51,910 nt of DNA from an uncultured Candidatus Saccharibacteria bacterium (GTDB lineage Bacteria > Patescibacteriota > Saccharimonadia > Saccharimonadales > Saccharimonadaceae), in NCBI GenBank assembly GCA_937989565.1, contig CALKRM010000025.1, forward strand, positions 1 through 51,910. The letters run 5' to 3'. This document shows, piece after piece, positions 25,947-33,485 of this stretch (its first letter is position 1; the number at the start of each line of letters is the position of its first letter). The translations under genes were made by a program, and so were the position numbers. The notes under the pieces were generated by a model. It had not been told where the DNA came from. It was given only the letters and a program-made list of their open reading frames with translations, and made no database searches.

Positions 25947-26306
25947 ATGAATATATTTCTGATAATTGCGTATGTTGTAGCGGCGGTTAGTGGATCAACA
26001 TTAATAAAATTAGGAGGATTGTCAGCGGGTTCAGCTCATTTACTTACAATTCCTTATACTAATTTACATCTTCCTATAATTAGCCTGTTTGGTATATTGT
26101 TTTACGGGGTAAGTTTCTTTTTATATATAATTTTATTAAACAGGTTTGAATTATCATTTATTTCACCGCTAACGATAGGACTAGTCTACCTGTTGCTTAT
26201 GTTAACAGCTGTAGTAATTTTTAACGAAAGCTTTACTATAATTAAAACTATCGGCTGTATATTAATATTAGTTGGTGTTTTGATGATTGCTGCGACTAAT
26301 AAATAG
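25947..26306 (+). CDS. Small four-helix transporter (EamA/SMR type)
   Basis: A 119-residue protein with four membrane helices, starting directly after the previous stop (tagATG). The helix 4 ending GCILILVGVLMIAATNK and the first-helix pattern VSGSTLIKLGG fit the small-multidrug-resistance/EamA-half family, which includes ArnE/ArnF flippase halves. In this operon (GT4, Gfo/Idh) a role in moving a lipid-linked sugar is more likely than drug efflux, but this is inference. It would act as a dimer. Confidence 0.78.
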   Translation: MNIFLIIAYVVAAVSGSTLIKLGGLSAGSAHLLTIPYTNLHLPIISLFGILFYGVSFFLYIILLNRFELSFISPLTIGLVYLLLMLTAVVIFNESFTIIKTIGCILILVGVLMIAATNK

Positions 26307-26335
26307 AATAGGATATAGGGAAGTATTAATAAAAA

Positions 26336-26689
26336 TTATCTTCTAACAGATAGCCTAATTGATAATTCTTGATGTAGGTCGCGTAGTCTGCGCTCGTTTT
26401 GGTCGATACGTTGGCGTTGGTTGTTGGCGATATAGAATAGAAAAATAATCGTCGTAGTTTGTAAAATATCAAACAAGCTTAATTCTGATGAATCAAGTGG
26501 CGGATGCCCAAGTGAGATGTTGTATATCGGGAACGACCCCATCAAGGAAACCATGATGACTAGCCAAATAATGAGTTGATGACGAAAGCGTGCCGGGCTG
26601 ACTTTACGCAGTTTGTATTGAGTGATTATATTGATTAGTGCCGCCAGAATAATCGGCACATTGAGTAGTATGAGGATAAGATATCTCAT
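26336..26689 (-). CDS. DUF2304-like membrane protein
   Basis: A 117-residue protein with helices at ~4-23, 38-58 and 73-90 and a charged C-terminal coiled coil (RQRIDQNERRLRDLHQELS). The layout is that of DUF2304 proteins, which often follow a GT2 polyprenyl-phosphate sugar transferase. That is the case here: it overlaps the GT2 gene by 4 bp (ATGA). Probably an accessory membrane subunit for that enzyme. It is the last gene of the rfb operon and converges with the small transporter 29 bp away; no hairpin terminator was seen there. Confidence 0.75.
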   Translation of the reverse strand: MRYLILILLNVPIILAALINIITQYKLRKVSPARFRHQLIIWLVIMVSLMGSFPIYNISLGHPPLDSSELSLFDILQTTTIIFLFYIANNQRQRIDQNERRLRDLHQELSIRLSVRR

Positions 26690-27390
26690 TCAAATAACTC
26701 CGTTAAGCGTTGCTTAAATAGTCGTTTGATAATATTGATGGCGTTCCAGTTGTTTTGACCTTTGGCTCGGGAATAGTCGGTGTAAATTGCTTTAATCGGG
26801 TATTCAGAAATAACCATGCTTGCCTGTTTAGCTCGCCAAATCATCTCTGAGCAAAACTCATAACCAGTTGATTTCCAGTCAAGGCTATCAATGGCCTTTC
26901 GTGAGTAAACTCGCAGACCAGATTGTGAATCGGTAACGTTGATACCGAACAGTACGTAGGTGATGAAGCTGAGGCCTTTGTTTCCTAGGACTTTAGTCCT
27001 GGACATGCCCTCGCTATTGATGAGTCGACTACCAATCAATAGGTCTGTATTAGAAGTGGAGATTTTTTTAATTCCAGCTAAAACATCTTCTGGGTCATGT
27101 TGACCGTCGGCATCCATAGTGGCGGCAATGTCATAATTATTTTGTCGAGCGTAGGCGAGGCCAGTTAATGTGGCACCTCCAGCTCCGGAATTCAATATAT
27201 GATCAATAACTATTGCGCCGCCTTTTTTAGCCTGCTCAAGAGTGTCATCTTTGGACCCATCGTTGACGAGTACTATGTCGATCAAATAGTCTTTTTCGAC
27301 TTTTGAAAAAACCTTTTTGGCTTTTTTAATCACACTCTCAATAACGGCCTCCTCGTTGTAAGCTGGAATAATAACACAAACCCTCTTCAT
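26686..27390 (-). CDS. GT2 glycosyltransferase, dolichyl-phosphate-mannose-synthase-like
   Basis: A 234-residue GT-A enzyme: VCVIIPAYNEEAVIESVIKK, LVNDGSKDDT, NSGAGGATLTGL and the metal site TMDADGQHDPED. Residues around 150-200 have DSQSGLRVYSRKA and GYEFCSEMIWRA. No C-terminal membrane helices, so the DUF2304-like partner downstream may anchor it. Probable product is a polyprenyl-phosphate-linked sugar. It has its own -10 in the 17-bp gap after rfbA, 7 nt from its ATG. Confidence 0.9.
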   Translation of the reverse strand: MKRVCVIIPAYNEEAVIESVIKKAKKVFSKVEKDYLIDIVLVNDGSKDDTLEQAKKGGAIVIDHILNSGAGGATLTGLAYARQNNYDIAATMDADGQHDPEDVLAGIKKISTSNTDLLIGSRLINSEGMSRTKVLGNKGLSFITYVLFGINVTDSQSGLRVYSRKAIDSLDWKSTGYEFCSEMIWRAKQASMVISEYPIKAIYTDYSRAKGQNNWNAINIIKRLFKQRLTELFE

Positions 27391-27397
27391 ATCAATA

Positions 27398-27403
27398 ATT
27401 ATA
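27398..27403 (-). promoter_or_regulatory. -10 box of the GT2/DUF2304 pair (leaderless type)
   Basis: TATAAT on the minus strand lies wholly inside the 17-bp gap after rfbA, 7 nt from the ATG at 27390. It suggests an internal promoter in the rfb operon. Confidence 0.65.
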
Positions 27404-27407
27404 CCAT

Positions 27408-28253
27408 TTATAAATATTTACCGTAACCAGATTTCTTGAGTGTATAAGCGAGCGAGTTGAGCTGCTCTCGACTGATCCAGCCATTTTTAAAGGCAGTTTT
27501 TTCCGGACTACCGATAATCCTACCGGTTCGTTTTTGGATAACTCTAACGAAGTCGGATGCATCAGTTAAGCTATCAATCGTTCCTGTGTCTAGCCAAACA
27601 TCTCCATTGTCTAAGGTTTGAACTTGCAATTTACCGCGACGTAAGTATTCTGCATTAATGGATGTAATTTCTAATTCTCCTCGAGCTGACGGTTTTACGT
27701 TTTTAGCAATCTCTACTACGTCATTATCATAAAAATATAAGCCGACAACTGCGAAGTGGGATTTTGGGGAAGTTGGTTTTTCTTCAATTGATATTGCCTG
27801 ATTTTGGTCATCAAATTCAACGACGCCATACCTTTCTGGGTCAGATACTTTGTAGGCAAAAACTGTGCCACCGTCGGGATTTGTGCATTCCCGCAGAGAT
27901 TCATCTAAACGCTCTCCATAAAATATATTATCTCCCAGTACTAGGGCTACTTTATCGTCACCAATAAAATCTTCACCAATAATAAAAGCTTGCGCCAGAC
28001 CATCTGGAGTGGGTTGAACAGCGTATTCTAGATTTATGCCCCATTGTGATCCGTTACCAAGAAGCCTCTTGAAGCCGTTTTGGTCATCTGGAGTGGTAAT
28101 TATGAGAATGTCACGGATTCCCGCTTGCATTAATGTGGTAAGCGGATAATAAATCATTGGCTTGTCATAAATAGGCATTAATTGCTTGCTTATGGCCTGA
28201 GTAATTGGCCATAATCGCGTACCCGATCCACCCGCTAAAATTATTCCCTTCAT
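27408..28253 (-). CDS. rfbA: Glucose-1-phosphate thymidylyltransferase
   Basis: First enzyme of dTDP-L-rhamnose synthesis (dTTP + glucose-1-P to dTDP-glucose). A 281-residue protein starting MKGIILAGGSGTRLWPIT, with YDKPMIYYPLTTLM, VLGDNIFYG and SIEEKPTSPKS, all typical of RmlA. Two adjacent ATGs exist (28256 and 28253). AAGGAG at 28265-28260 is 3 nt from the first and 6 nt from the second, so I take the second. A separate TATAAT at 28282-28277 precedes it in the 87-bp gap after rfbD, so it may have its own promoter in addition to read-through from rfbB. Confidence 0.96.
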   Translation of the reverse strand: MKGIILAGGSGTRLWPITQAISKQLMPIYDKPMIYYPLTTLMQAGIRDILIITTPDDQNGFKRLLGNGSQWGINLEYAVQPTPDGLAQAFIIGEDFIGDDKVALVLGDNIFYGERLDESLRECTNPDGGTVFAYKVSDPERYGVVEFDDQNQAISIEEKPTSPKSHFAVVGLYFYDNDVVEIAKNVKPSARGELEITSINAEYLRRGKLQVQTLDNGDVWLDTGTIDSLTDASDFVRVIQKRTGRIIGSPEKTAFKNGWISREQLNSLAYTLKKSGYGKYL

Positions 28254-28276
28254 CATATTCTCCTTTGTGTTGTATG

Positions 28277-28282
28277 ATTATA
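28277..28282 (-). promoter_or_regulatory. -10 box upstream of rfbA
   Basis: TATAAT on the minus strand, about 24 nt upstream of the rfbA ATG. It would give a short leader carrying the AAGGAG site, in contrast to the leaderless promoters elsewhere. Confidence 0.6.
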
Positions 28283-28340
28283 TATCTATGATTCGACAGT
28301 ATCAAGGTTAAACGGTTTTGAGATTTATAAATGTTGCATT

Positions 28341-29192
28341 TTAAGCGTTGTTTAATATATATTGCCTTAAATCCTCTTCCCAGTTACGGCTTTGAAATCC
28401 TGTAGAGTGCAGTTTATCTAGACTCATATCACTATTGAGTGGTCGTGGCGCAACCCCCGGCTTGTTGGCAAAATATTCTGCGGTAGTTGTATTAGAAACG
28501 ATTAAGTCTTTATGATTAGATAATTCAAATATTTTTCTAGTAATGTCTGCCCAAGAAGCGAGTGGTCCGTCATTTGTTGCATTGTAAGTTCCGAATGGAG
28601 CTTTAGTTGACAATAAATGATCTATAATACGCACTAGCTCACTGGTGAACGTTAAGCGACCTATTTGGTCATTAACAACGGTTGGCGAGATGTTTTTTTC
28701 CGCCAATCCTAGCATGGTGCGGACAAAATTTTTGCCTTCACCAATTACCCATGTAGATCGAAGTAGATAGAAGCGGTCTAATTGTTCGACCAATAGGTCT
28801 CCTGCGGCCTTACTCTGACCATAGACACTAAGAGGACTAAGCGGCTCGTCCTCTGTGTGAGGTTTTTTGGTTCCGTCGAATACGTAATCGCTGGAAATGT
28901 GAACCATTGTCATATCATATTTTCGGCATACCCGAGTAAGGTTAGATACTGCAGATGCATTAACTTTCCAAGACGCTACGCGGCCTTCTTCGGTTTCTGC
29001 TGCATCAACGTTAGTCCAGGCTGCGGCATTTATAATGATTGATTCATGTTGCCAATCAAAAGAGTCGACAGCGGTTTTATTGGTAATATCTAAATCTTGA
29101 CGCGATAACGCCGTCGCATTGGGAAAAACACGCTGTAGTGCTCGTCCTAGTTGGCCATTAGCTCCAGTAATAAATACAGCTTTATTATCCAT
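28341..29192 (-). CDS. rfbD: dTDP-4-dehydrorhamnose reductase
   Basis: Last step of dTDP-L-rhamnose synthesis, NAD(P)H-dependent reduction of the 4-keto group. A 283-residue short-chain dehydrogenase: FITGANGQLGRALQRVFP at the N-terminus, INAAAWTNVDAAE, ISSDYVFDGTKKP, and the catalytic YGQSKAAGD (YxxxK). The substrate part contains LLRSTWVIGEG and RPLNSDMSLDKL. It shares one base with the upstream rfbC. Length and motifs are normal for RmlD. Confidence 0.95.
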   Translation of the reverse strand: MDNKAVFITGANGQLGRALQRVFPNATALSRQDLDITNKTAVDSFDWQHESIIINAAAWTNVDAAETEEGRVASWKVNASAVSNLTRVCRKYDMTMVHISSDYVFDGTKKPHTEDEPLSPLSVYGQSKAAGDLLVEQLDRFYLLRSTWVIGEGKNFVRTMLGLAEKNISPTVVNDQIGRLTFTSELVRIIDHLLSTKAPFGTYNATNDGPLASWADITRKIFELSNHKDLIVSNTTTAEYFANKPGVAPRPLNSDMSLDKLHSTGFQSRNWEEDLRQYILNNA

Positions 29193-29758
29193 TAAATCTC
29201 CATAGGAATTACATTATTTAATAGTGGATGTGCAGTATCTTTTTCGGAAATAATTGCTTGATCCTTATTGATTGGCCAGTTGATATTTAGCTCTGTATCA
29301 AATAAATTAACAAAAGTATATTTAGCATCTGGGAACCAATGAGCGTCAACTAGATATGTATAGGCGACATTATCATCAAGTGTTTGATAGCCGTTAGCTA
29401 CGCCTTTAGGAACGAAAATTGCCGTACCCGGATTAATCTCGTGCGTGAAAACTTGGCCGAAACTCTCACCTTTACGAAGGTCACACCAAGCTCCAAAAAC
29501 ACGTCCATTGGCTGTTGAAATGAATTTGTTCCAAGGCTCAGCATGAAGTCCACGAGTGGCGCCAGTTTTGTCATTGAAGCTGATATTGTTTTGTACGATA
29601 TCGAACGACGGTAAGCCTAAGGCTTCCATTTTTTCTTTTTGATAATTCTCTTTGAACCAGCCGCGATTGTCGCCATGTACGGGTAATTTAATAACAAATA
29701 ACCCTGGAATTGACGATTCAGTGACCGTAAGTTCATTGTAGTTAGTTGGGTCAAACAT
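29192..29758 (-). CDS. rfbC: dTDP-4-dehydrorhamnose 3,5-epimerase
   Basis: A 188-residue cupin enzyme that inverts C3 and C5 of dTDP-4-keto-6-deoxyglucose. Visible landmarks: GLFVIKLPVHGDNRGWFKE, NISFNDKTGATRGLHAEPWN with the active-site His, and FVPKGVANGYQTLDDN. The HAEPWNKF version differs from the usual HYQ-P-x-Q-xK loop and is typical of a branch often seen next to or fused with RmlD. It follows rfbB by 2 bp and shares one base with rfbD. Confidence 0.94.
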   Translation of the reverse strand: MFDPTNYNELTVTESSIPGLFVIKLPVHGDNRGWFKENYQKEKMEALGLPSFDIVQNNISFNDKTGATRGLHAEPWNKFISTANGRVFGAWCDLRKGESFGQVFTHEINPGTAIFVPKGVANGYQTLDDNVAYTYLVDAHWFPDAKYTFVNLFDTELNINWPINKDQAIISEKDTAHPLLNNVIPMEI

Positions 29759-29760
29759 AA

Positions 29761-30774
29761 TTATTGTCCTTGTTTTGCATAAGCTGCTTCAACGGCGTCT
29801 TTTTGGGTGCGCCACCAGTCTTCATGCTCGCGGTACCAGTTAATAGTTTGCATTAGTCCATCGTGCATGCCGGTTTTATTATCCGTGTATTGCGGTTGCC
29901 ATCCTAACTCGCGGCGTAACTTGCTGGAATCCATTGCGTAGCGCATATCATGACCTGGACGATCGTTGACATGTTCATACCAATCTTTACCTTTACCCAT
30001 TAGATCACAAATCAATTCAATCACCATCTTATTATTAACGTGATCATTATCTGCGCCAATGATGTAGGTTTCTCCTAGAACGCCTTTTTCTAGGATTAAA
30101 TGAACCGCTGAGTTATGATCATCGACATGAATCCAATCGCGAACTTGCTCGCCGGTGCCATAAAGTTTTGGCTTGATATCGCTTAAGATATTGGTAATCT
30201 GCCGCGGAATAAACTTTTCAATGTGTTGGTATGGTCCGTAATTGTTAGAACAGTTTGAGATAGTTGCTTTAATACCAAAACTACGAATCCAGGCACGAAC
30301 TAGCATGTCGCTGGAAGCTTTAGTGCTAGAGTAGGGACTGGAAGGCTTGTATGGAGTGTCTTCTGTGAAGCGATTTGGGTCATCAAGCTCTAGATCACCA
30401 AAAACCTCATCAGTTGAGATGTGATGTAGTCTCTTATTATATTTTCGAATAGCTTCTAGAATGGTATATGTGCCAATTATATTTGTTTCAACAAATGGCC
30501 ATGGATTACGTAAAGAGTTGTCATTGTGACTTTCGGCAGCGAAGTGCACAACTATGTCATTTTCAGCGACTAATTTGTCTATTAATTCGGCGTCACAAAT
30601 ATCGCCTTCTACGAATGTAATTTGATCGGCTACAGCTTCCAAATTAGCACGATTTCCGGCGTAGGTTAATTTGTCAATAACAGTGACTTCATATTCTGGC
30701 TTGTGTTTTACGGTGTAATGCACAAAATTCGAGCCAATGAATCCCGCGCCTCCCGTGACTAGCATCTTTGTCAT
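29761..30774 (-). CDS. rfbB: dTDP-glucose 4,6-dehydratase
   Basis: Second step of dTDP-rhamnose synthesis. A 337-residue extended short-chain dehydrogenase with the NAD site LVTGGAGFIGSNFVHY, HFAAESHNDNSLRNP, HISTDEVFGDL (the catalytic Thr-Asp-Glu) and SPYSSTKASSDML (YxxxK). SNNYGPYQHIEKFIPRQITN and GTGEQVRDWIHVDDH are diagnostic of RmlB. It is first gene of the order rfbB-rfbC-rfbD-rfbA-GT2-DUF2304. Its -10 is 6 nt from the ATG, with no Shine-Dalgarno. Confidence 0.97.
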   Translation of the reverse strand: MTKMLVTGGAGFIGSNFVHYTVKHKPEYEVTVIDKLTYAGNRANLEAVADQITFVEGDICDAELIDKLVAENDIVVHFAAESHNDNSLRNPWPFVETNIIGTYTILEAIRKYNKRLHHISTDEVFGDLELDDPNRFTEDTPYKPSSPYSSTKASSDMLVRAWIRSFGIKATISNCSNNYGPYQHIEKFIPRQITNILSDIKPKLYGTGEQVRDWIHVDDHNSAVHLILEKGVLGETYIIGADNDHVNNKMVIELICDLMGKGKDWYEHVNDRPGHDMRYAMDSSKLRRELGWQPQYTDNKTGMHDGLMQTINWYREHEDWWRTQKDAVEAAYAKQGQ

Positions 30775-30797
30775 AAGTATAGTATATCAGGTATAAT
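30768..30797 (+). promoter_or_regulatory. Promoter of the cytidylyltransferase-like gene
   Basis: TTGTCA (30768-30773), 18-bp spacer, TATAAT (30792-30797). The -35 overlaps the start codon of divergent rfbB. The leader of about 20 nt carries GAGGAGG, so this gene is a leadered contrast to its divergent neighbour. Confidence 0.7.
30781..30786 (-). promoter_or_regulatory. -10 box of rfbB (leaderless type)
   Basis: TATACT on the minus strand is followed by 6 nt (ATACTT) and the rfbB ATG at 30774. It lies inside the spacer of the divergent promoter, so both polymerases compete for the same DNA. Confidence 0.72.
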
Positions 30798-30821
30798 AGA
30801 GAAGTTATAGAGGAGGATGTT

Positions 30822-31259
30822 ATGAAAGTTGTAATTGTTAGCGGCTATTTTAATCCATTACACGGTGGGCATTTAGATATGATCGAGGCAGCTGCAAAAA
30901 TGGGTGATTATTTGATTGTAGTGGTGAATAACGACAAACAGCAATTGCTAAAAAAAGGAAAAATTATCCTTAATGAAGAAAATCGACTCCGCTTAATGCG
31001 AGCATTAAAAGGCGTGGATCAGGTGATGCTTTCTATTGATGAGAATCCTCCGGTTACGGAAACCTTAGAGATGATTGCTCGGCAATATCCGGGATGTCAA
31101 TTAGTGTTTGCAAATGGTGGCGATAGGTCGGCACCGGAAGTTGTTCCAGAGCGTGATGTTTGCGAAAAGTATAACATTGAAATGGTCTATGGGGTTGGTG
31201 GTTCAAATAAAGCAGACTCGTCTACTCGAATTAATCAAGCTACCGGACAGGAAAGCTAA
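30822..31259 (+). CDS. Cytidylyltransferase-like nucleotidyltransferase (TagD/RfaE type)
   Basis: A 145-residue protein with the nucleotidyltransferase signature YFNPLHGGHLDM (HxGH, His14 and His17) and a C-terminal SSTRINQ matching the ISSTRI motif. This family joins CMP or AMP to an alcohol phosphate (glycerol-3-P, heptose-1-P, phosphopantetheine). The length and the glycan context favour a glycerol-3-phosphate-cytidylyltransferase-like or RfaE-C-like role, that is, making an activated building block. It has its own promoter and a GAGGAGG site. It converges on a GT4 gene 2 bp away. Confidence 0.87.
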   Translation: MKVVIVSGYFNPLHGGHLDMIEAAAKMGDYLIVVVNNDKQQLLKKGKIILNEENRLRLMRALKGVDQVMLSIDENPPVTETLEMIARQYPGCQLVFANGGDRSAPEVVPERDVCEKYNIEMVYGVGGSNKADSSTRINQATGQES

Positions 31260-31272
31260 TCTCAGCTTTTCC
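31250..31272. terminator. Hairpin spanning the convergent gene ends
   Basis: GGAAAGCT (31250-31257) pairs with AGCTTT(T)CC (31264-31272) with a one-base bulge and a 6-nt loop. It covers both stop codons, so coding sequence and terminator share bases. No long T-run on either side, so efficiency is uncertain. Confidence 0.45.
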
Positions 31273-32359
31273 GACCATATCTTTCATATACAGCCAAAGT
31301 TTGCTCGGCCATGCGCTGCCATGAAAATGTCTTAACGTGTTTCTTGCCTTTTTTAACGAGTTCATTGCGTAATTTGTCGTCAGATAAGATGTCGTCAATT
31401 GATTTTGCCATATCCTCGACACTGAAAGGATCAAAATAGTGAGCGGCATCACCGTGGGTTTCTGGCAAACAAGTGGCTGTACTCGAAGCGACTGGCACTC
31501 CGTGTAGCATTGCCTCTAGTCCTGGCAAACCAAATCCCTCACTAAGCGAAGGGAAGCAATAAACTGCCGTATTTTCATACATCCAGCGCAATTGCTCGTC
31601 TGATATAAAGCCGGTAAACACGACGTTTTTAATTCCGTGCTCATTTACATATGTTTCGTGGCGAGCATAATTGCTATCTTTTTTACCAGCCAAAGCCAGC
31701 GTTAAATCTGGATATTTTTTCTGTAACAAAGCAAACGCGTCAATTAGTCGTCGAAGGTTTTTATGTGGCGTTGGTCTACCGATATACATAATGAATTTTT
31801 TACCAATCAACTCGTCAACAGGTTCGTTGCCTTTTGGTAACTCATCCGCAGACTCCAAAGTTACAGTAATTTTTTCTGGGTTTACGCCGGTGAATTTAAT
31901 CAAATCATTTTTTACGAAGTTAGAAATTGTGATGATATGCGAAGATTTTTTCGCAACTTTTTTGTTGACCCATTTATAAATTTGCTGCTTAATCCAGAAA
32001 ACGACAGGATTTTTATCTGGATTTCTGAATCTAACAGTAGTCAAATCTTGCATCGTAGTAACAACTGGACTGGAATTGTATAGAACTGGCTGCTGAACCA
32101 TCGCAAAATGAACTAAGTCTGAATGGAGACTTTCAAGTTGTTTTTTAAAGCCGATTTGTTCGGCGAAAGTGTATTCTTTGTAGGGACAAATGACTTTTTT
32201 AAAGCGCGGATTGCTTGGTCGCCAACTGTCAAAATCCTTTGGCTTGAGCAGAATAACATAATCGTTTTTATTATCAATTTTCTGCAAATAATGAATCAGC
32301 CGTTCGATGTACCGACCAGTACTAGTCCTTAATGTTCGGGCGTCAATTACGATTTTCAC
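31262..32359 (-). CDS. GT4 glycosyltransferase (mannosyltransferase-like)
   Basis: About 365 residues. The GT-B enzyme starts VKIVIDARTLRTSTGRYIER and has FIMYIGRPTPHKNLRRLIDA with the donor-site motif SLSEGFGLPGLEAMLHG (E-x7-E). I choose GTG at 32359 rather than the ATG 27 bp upstream, because AAGGA lies 8 nt before the GTG and the conserved sequence begins exactly there. It overlaps the upstream GT4 gene by 17 bp. This is the last gene of a four-gene minus-strand operon from 36287. Confidence 0.9.
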   Translation of the reverse strand: MKIVIDARTLRTSTGRYIERLIHYLQKIDNKNDYVILLKPKDFDSWRPSNPRFKKVICPYKEYTFAEQIGFKKQLESLHSDLVHFAMVQQPVLYNSSPVVTTMQDLTTVRFRNPDKNPVVFWIKQQIYKWVNKKVAKKSSHIITISNFVKNDLIKFTGVNPEKITVTLESADELPKGNEPVDELIGKKFIMYIGRPTPHKNLRRLIDAFALLQKKYPDLTLALAGKKDSNYARHETYVNEHGIKNVVFTGFISDEQLRWMYENTAVYCFPSLSEGFGLPGLEAMLHGVPVASSTATCLPETHGDAAHYFDPFSVEDMAKSIDDILSDDKLRNELVKKGKKHVKTFSWQRMAEQTLAVYERYGRKS

Positions 32360-33485
32360 GATAATGTTCCTTCCATGATTTATCAACTATATTTTTTATC
32401 GCTTTATGGAAAATTGCAGCTGAAAATTCGTTGGCTGTGGCTGAGATTTTTGTTGGTGAAACTTTTTTACCAGGAAGTTTATCTAAGGTTTTTATCAATG
32501 AAGAATCTGTTTGCTCAGAAAAGAACCAGCCGTTTTTTTCAGGTTTTATATAATCAAGTGCGCCGCCAGCTTCATACGCAACCACTGGAATACCAGATGC
32601 CAACGCTTCAACCGGCGCAATTCCAAAATCTTCGTGCGAACAAAAAATAAACAAATCTGCTTTTTTAATATATTTTTCTCGCGTGGCATTATCGACAAAT
32701 CCTAAGAAATTAGTATGTTTATCGGCGATATTCTTCAGGTTGTCAACGTCTGGACCTTTTCCAATAATATCTAATTGCCAGCCAAGTTTCTGACAAGCCT
32801 TAATAGCAATGTCAAGCCGTTTCATTGGCACAATTCGCCCCCAAATCAGACAGCGAGGTTTCTTTGGGATGGACGTTTGCTTGCGATTTTTAGCAAGTGG
32901 CGAAAAGCTCGATACGTCAATTGGCGGAAAAATAACCGTACTTTTTCGCTGGTAAAACTCTTCAATATCAGCCTGAATTCCCATAGAGTTGGCGATAAAA
33001 ATATCAACTTGCTGAGCGGCATTGAAATCTCGTTTTTTCAGTGGTCGGACTAGGGTTTTTAAGCCTAGTCGCGCCAGCCATTGTGGGCGAAAACTTGGTC
33101 GTTTGATGTATTCGTCGTAGTGCCGCCAATAAAAATGTGTTGGCGTATGGCAATAACAAATATGAAGTTGATCTGGTCTGGATTTACGGACGAATTTTGC
33201 CTCACCATTTCCAGAGCTTGAGATGATAATGTCAAATTCGCTAAGATCAAGCTTAGCAAACCACCACTGTCTAAGAAGTGGCAACAATCGTCGAATTTTT
33301 GAAAATGGCCATCGCTGTAAATAGCCGGTAATGACTTTATTATCTAATCTTTCTCGCCATTCATCGCTACAAAAAGAAGTGTAAATTGGTGCATCTGGGT
33401 ATAATTTGTGAATTTCCAAAACGACTTTTTCGGCTCCGCCGCCGTAAATCCAATCGTGAACTATGGCAATTTTTGGCTTACTCAT
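32343..33485 (-). CDS. GT4 glycosyltransferase
   Basis: A 380-residue GT-B enzyme. The start IAIVHDWIYGGGAEKVVLE is the acceptor-loop pattern of WbaZ/mannosyltransferase-type GT4 proteins. HICYCHTPTHFYWR and LIWGRIVPMKRLDIAIKACQ follow, and the donor motif is SHEDFGIAPVEALASGIPVV. It shares one base with the upstream sugar transferase gene and overlaps the next GT4 gene by 17 bp. It probably adds the second sugar to the lipid carrier after the initiating transferase. Confidence 0.92.
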   Translation of the reverse strand: MSKPKIAIVHDWIYGGGAEKVVLEIHKLYPDAPIYTSFCSDEWRERLDNKVITGYLQRWPFSKIRRLLPLLRQWWFAKLDLSEFDIIISSSGNGEAKFVRKSRPDQLHICYCHTPTHFYWRHYDEYIKRPSFRPQWLARLGLKTLVRPLKKRDFNAAQQVDIFIANSMGIQADIEEFYQRKSTVIFPPIDVSSFSPLAKNRKQTSIPKKPRCLIWGRIVPMKRLDIAIKACQKLGWQLDIIGKGPDVDNLKNIADKHTNFLGFVDNATREKYIKKADLFIFCSHEDFGIAPVEALASGIPVVAYEAGGALDYIKPEKNGWFFSEQTDSSLIKTLDKLPGKKVSPTKISATANEFSAAIFHKAIKNIVDKSWKEHYRENRN

